From: an uncultured Bacilli bacterium
GTDB taxonomy: Bacteria; Bacillota_I; Bacilli_A; RF39; UBA660
Reading direction: 5' to 3'
Assembly: GCA_944351345.1 (NCBI GenBank)
Contig: CALVPO010000076.1
Span: 1 to 6,890 of the forward strand
Length of the DNA stretch: 6,890 nucleotides
Shown piece after piece: positions 5,227 to 6,890 of the stretch. The notes beneath the pieces were generated by a model that saw only the letters and a program-made list of their open reading frames with translations, searched no databases and had not been told where the DNA came from. The stretch's first letter is position 1. Every line of letters begins with the position of its first letter. Position numbers and translations under genes: made by a program.

Positions 5227-6357
5227 ATGGGACTAATAAAAGCATTTACAAGTGCAACATCACAAGCACTTGGTGATCAATTTAAAGAATTTGTAACTTG
5301 CCCAGAAATAGACAAAAACGTTTTAATTCAAAGAGGAAAAGTAGAGCACGGAAAAGGAAATAAAAATCCTAGTGAAGGTGTAATATCAAATGGTTCAGCA
5401 ATAGTAGTACCACAAGGTATGGCTATGATGATAATCGATAACGGAGAAATAAAAGAATTTACTGCTGAACCTGGAACATTTACATATGAAACAAGCTCAG
5501 AATCAAGTATCTTTACAGGAGGATTAGGTAAAGGTATAATAGATACCTTCAAAACCATAGGAAAAAGATTTACATATGGCGGAATGCCAGCTAAAGACCA
5601 AAGAGTATACTATGTAAATTTATTAACAGTAACAGGAAATAAATTTGGTTCTCCCCAACCAAAGAAAATAACAGATGAAAAATATGGTATGCTAGAAGTA
5701 ACATTCTTTGGAGAATATGCCTTTAAAGTAGTTGACCCAGTAATCCTAGTAAACACTGTAATAGGAGCAAATGCTAAAGATTCAGTAACTTATGAAGAAA
5801 TAGTAGGGGGACAACTAAAAAGTAAGTTTATAGAACAATTAACTAAAGCAATATCTAATGTAATGCGAAACAAAAAAGTCTCTTTTGGTGATATGGGACT
5901 ATATGGAACAGATATTTCTGATGAAATGAATACAATTTTAGATGATAGTTTCAGAGCACAATATGGATTAGAAATAACAGATGTTGCTATAGCAGATATA
6001 AATTTAACAGATGCATCAATGCAAAGAGTAAACAAAATAGATGATGCAACTATATTTTCAGATAAAAATCTTCAATCAGGACTTATGGCCAGTGCTAGTG
6101 CTGAAGCTATGACAAAAGCTGCTAGCAATGAAGGAGGCGCTATGAATGGTTTCATAGGCATGGGAATGGCCAGCAGTACCGGAGCAGATATAATATCAGC
6201 AGTAAATGCTAACAATAATACCCAATCACAACCACAACAACCAGCTCCTCAACAAACTTCAGAATCAACAACTAATCAAACAGCAAAATTCTGTTCAAAT
6301 TGTGGAGCCCCTGTAACAGGAAAATTTTGTAGTCAATGTGGAGCAAAAATAAACTAA
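5227..6357 (+). CDS. YdjI-like SPFH-domain protein with C-terminal zinc ribbon
   Basis: The 376-residue product begins MGLIKAF, then GDQFKEFVTCPEIDKNVLIQ, the typical opening of the YdjI (so-called virion core protein) branch of the SPFH/flotillin-like superfamily. The SPFH fold covers roughly residues 30-260: a GSAIVVPQGMAMMI strand region near the start, then YYVNLLTVTGNKFG and the FFGEYAFKVVDP segment. Residues about 285-325 are Ala/Gly/Met-rich, possibly an oligomerising or membrane-lining helix. A Gln/Pro/Ser/Thr linker leads to a zinc ribbon, C356-x2-C359-x8-C368-x2-C371, ending at residue 376. There is no signal peptide or membrane helix, which fits a cytoplasmic peripheral scaffold. 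In Bacillus subtilis YdjI works with membrane partners and PspA in the envelope-stress response; transfer of that role is inference, since no pspA or ydjH gene is visible. The start is supported by ATGAGGT 4 bases before the ATG. tRNA-Arg follows after 13 bases. Confidence 0.9.
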   Translation: MGLIKAFTSATSQALGDQFKEFVTCPEIDKNVLIQRGKVEHGKGNKNPSEGVISNGSAIVVPQGMAMMIIDNGEIKEFTAEPGTFTYETSSESSIFTGGLGKGIIDTFKTIGKRFTYGGMPAKDQRVYYVNLLTVTGNKFGSPQPKKITDEKYGMLEVTFFGEYAFKVVDPVILVNTVIGANAKDSVTYEEIVGGQLKSKFIEQLTKAISNVMRNKKVSFGDMGLYGTDISDEMNTILDDSFRAQYGLEITDVAIADINLTDASMQRVNKIDDATIFSDKNLQSGLMASASAEAMTKAASNEGGAMNGFIGMGMASSTGADIISAVNANNNTQSQPQQPAPQQTSESTTNQTAKFCSNCGAPVTGKFCSQCGAKIN

Positions 6358-6370
6358 TGCTCCCCAAAAT

Positions 6371-6447
6371 GTCCCAGTAGCTCAGCTGGATAGAGCAATC
6401 GCCTCCTAAGCGATAGGTCGGAAGTTCGAATCTTCTCTGGGACGCCA
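6371..6447 (+). tRNA. tRNA-Arg, anticodon CCT
   Basis: A full cloverleaf can be folded. Acceptor arms GTCCCAG (6371-6377) and CTGGGAC (6437-6443) pair perfectly. The D arm is GCTC...GAGC. The anticodon stem ATCGC/GCGAT closes loop CTCCTAA with CCT at positions 34-36. A T arm with TTCGAAT follows, then discriminator G and an encoded CCA (6445-6447). It reads AGG, a minority Arg codon in this AGA-preferring sequence (AGG occurs in gltX, for example). It sits 13 bases after the SPFH stop. No convincing separate promoter or intervening terminator is seen, so it is probably processed from the SPFH transcript. Confidence 0.96.
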
Positions 6448-6460
6448 TATTAGTTATTAT

Positions 6461-6727
6461 TCAAACTTTATAGTTTGTTTTTTTAATTTTATAATTATAT
6501 ATACAAAAATTTAAATGGTGAAATGAAAAATTAATTTGGTATACCATTAAAATATTACCTTTTTCTTTGTACCTTCTATTTTTTATTTCTCTAGAAATAG
6601 TGTTAATACCTTTATTGAGCTCTCTACTAATAAATCTAAAAGATTTACCTTCATCTAAATATTTTTCAATTTTTATCCTTTCAGATAATTTTAAATGTTT
6701 ATTATAATTCGATATAGTTGCCACCAC
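6461..6727 (-). pseudogene. 5' remnant of an IS30-family transposase gene (N-terminal HTH only)
   Basis: From a GTG at 6727 the frame gives 88 residues. Residues about 11-53 (KHLKLSERIKIEKYLDEGKS, then FRFISRELN and NTISREIKNRRY) match the helix-turn-helix that opens IS30-family transposases (HTH_38 type), which binds the element's ends. Intact IS30 transposases have over 300 residues with a DDE catalytic domain; here nothing recognisable follows residue about 58 (near 6554). The remaining 30 residues are Ile/Phe/Asn-rich, unlike transposase, and their frame runs into the tRNA-Arg terminator, so the true transposase sequence probably ends near 6554. The GTG is chosen over the ATG at 6778 because AAAGGAGG (6742-6735) stands 7 bases before it. 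Deletion of the 3' part is the simplest explanation. It cannot transpose itself; residual expression of a DNA-binding fragment is possible. Confidence 0.8.
6462..6484 (+). terminator. Intrinsic terminator after tRNA-Arg
   Basis: CAAACT (6462-6467), loop TTAT and AGTTTG (6472-6477) form a perfect 6-bp stem followed directly by seven Ts (6478-6484). It ends the SPFH / tRNA-Arg transcript 14 bases after the tRNA. On the minus strand no T-run follows, so it is one-directional. Confidence 0.85.
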
Positions 6728-6766
6728 AATCGTTCCTCCTTTAAATAGAGCAATATATCGTTTGAT

Positions 6767-6775
6767 ATTATAACA
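6767..6775 (-). promoter_or_regulatory. Extended -10 promoter of the transposase remnant
   Basis: On the minus strand TGTTATAAT combines a TGn extension with a perfect TATAAT (6772-6767), about 40 bases upstream of the GTG at 6727. No good -35 hexamer lies 17 bases upstream. The promoter and Shine-Dalgarno site are intact, so the truncated gene may still be expressed. Confidence 0.55.
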
Positions 6776-6830
6776 CAAGTCTTAAAGTGATGATTGAAAA
6801 AGTAAATAGAACACCCAATGTTATTAACTT
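6776..6830 (-). mobile_element. Probable left end of the decayed IS30-family element
   Basis: The stretch upstream of the transposase promoter, read on the minus strand, contains ATTGGGTGTTC (6819-6809) followed by TATTTACTTTTTCAATC, ending about 100 bases from the start codon, a normal distance for an IS30-family left terminal repeat. I see no convincing inverted partner on the 3' side of the fragment (6485-6560) and no clear target duplication, consistent with loss of the right end. The exact boundary is uncertain. Confidence 0.35.
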
Positions 6831-6840
6831 AAGAAAAATT

Positions 6841-6880
6841 AAGATAAAGGATTTAATCTTTTGTCTTTTTTTGTTATGAT
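6841..6880 (+). promoter_or_regulatory. Weak terminator-like hairpin and possible promoter of a gene beyond the window
   Basis: AAGAT (6841-6845) can pair with ATCTT (6856-6860), extended by three A-T pairs across a bulged A, and TTGTC plus seven Ts follow. The stem is almost wholly A-T, so termination would be weak. Directly after it TGTTATGAT (6872-6880) resembles the extended -10 boxes elsewhere in this window, with TTTAAT at the -35 distance. AGG begins at 6888, as if a ribosome site were starting at the edge. A gene reading rightward just outside the window would fit. Confidence 0.3.
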
Positions 6881-6890
6881 TAAAAAAAGG

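Noticed and set aside
5328..6035. Two minus-strand frames (5328-5558 and 5790-6035) within the SPFH gene
   Set aside because: Both are shadows of the strongly supported SPFH coding region, with no ribosome site or recognisable product.
6299..6345. Independent promoter for tRNA-Arg near TTGTAG (6328-6333) and TAAACT (6351-6356)
   Set aside because: The -10 matches only 4 of 6 bases and lies within the end of the SPFH coding sequence; much weaker than the other promoters in the window.
6510..6556. Imperfect inverted repeat (TTTAAATGGT at 6509-6518 against ACCATTAAAA at 6543-6552) considered as an IS end or hairpin
   Set aside because: The arms are short and AT-rich, about 24 bases apart, with no T-run, and they do not match the proposed left end of the IS30 remnant; chance is likely.
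1..6890. CRISPR array, restriction-modification, toxin-antitoxin or prophage module
   Set aside because: No regular repeat-spacer pattern, nuclease, methyltransferase or paired small toxin/antitoxin genes are visible on either strand.

Overview
This is an AT-rich (roughly 30% G+C by eye) bacterial chromosomal segment. It has Shine-Dalgarno sites of the AAGGAGG type, sigma-A-type promoters, short intrinsic terminators and TTG/GTG as well as ATG starts. Together with the gene content (a 547-residue GluRS with an N-terminal extension, a YdjI-type SPFH/zinc-ribbon protein, and a surface-protein tail ending in an RPVINL...GNGT...PY motif) this suggests a low-GC Bacillota, possibly an uncultured gut Bacilli/Erysipelotrichia/RF39-like lineage. 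That placement is inference. All seven readable stops are TAA or TAG and tryptophan is written TGG, so the genes read through under the standard bacterial code.

Layout. Positions 1-120 are the 3' end of a surface-type protein. It converges on a small minus-strand gene (157-444) encoding a Gly/Tyr/Asn/Pro-rich protein with a perfect short coiled coil. A strong promoter at 543-570 then drives a plus-strand gene (598-1449) for a Pro/Thr/Asn/Gln-rich protein with two C-terminal membrane helices. A bidirectional terminator (1453-1485) separates it from a convergent minus-strand gene (1487-2302) for a divergent protein-kinase-fold protein that keeps the catalytic landmarks. A divergent promoter region (2303-2411) serves that gene and a plus-strand operon: gltX (glutamyl-tRNA synthetase, 2412-4055), then 14 bases later a COG0523/CobW-type GTPase metallochaperone (4070-5188). 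A promoter embedded in the 3' end of that GTPase gene starts a YdjI-like SPFH protein with a C-terminal zinc ribbon (5227-6357). Thirteen bases further is tRNA-Arg(CCT) (6371-6447), closed by a clean terminator (6462-6484). The window ends with a minus-strand 5' remnant of an IS30-family transposase (6461-6727) that still has its promoter and Shine-Dalgarno site.

How the parts relate. gltX and the CobW-type gene look co-transcribed; a link through zinc supply is possible but unproven. The SPFH gene and tRNA-Arg probably share a transcript, because no terminator is visible between them. No complete defence system, CRISPR array, prophage or intact mobile element is visible. The items most worth following are the divergent kinase, the altered G4 motif in the GTPase, the two low-complexity proteins of unknown function, and the repeated use of extended -10 (TGnTATAAT) promoters.
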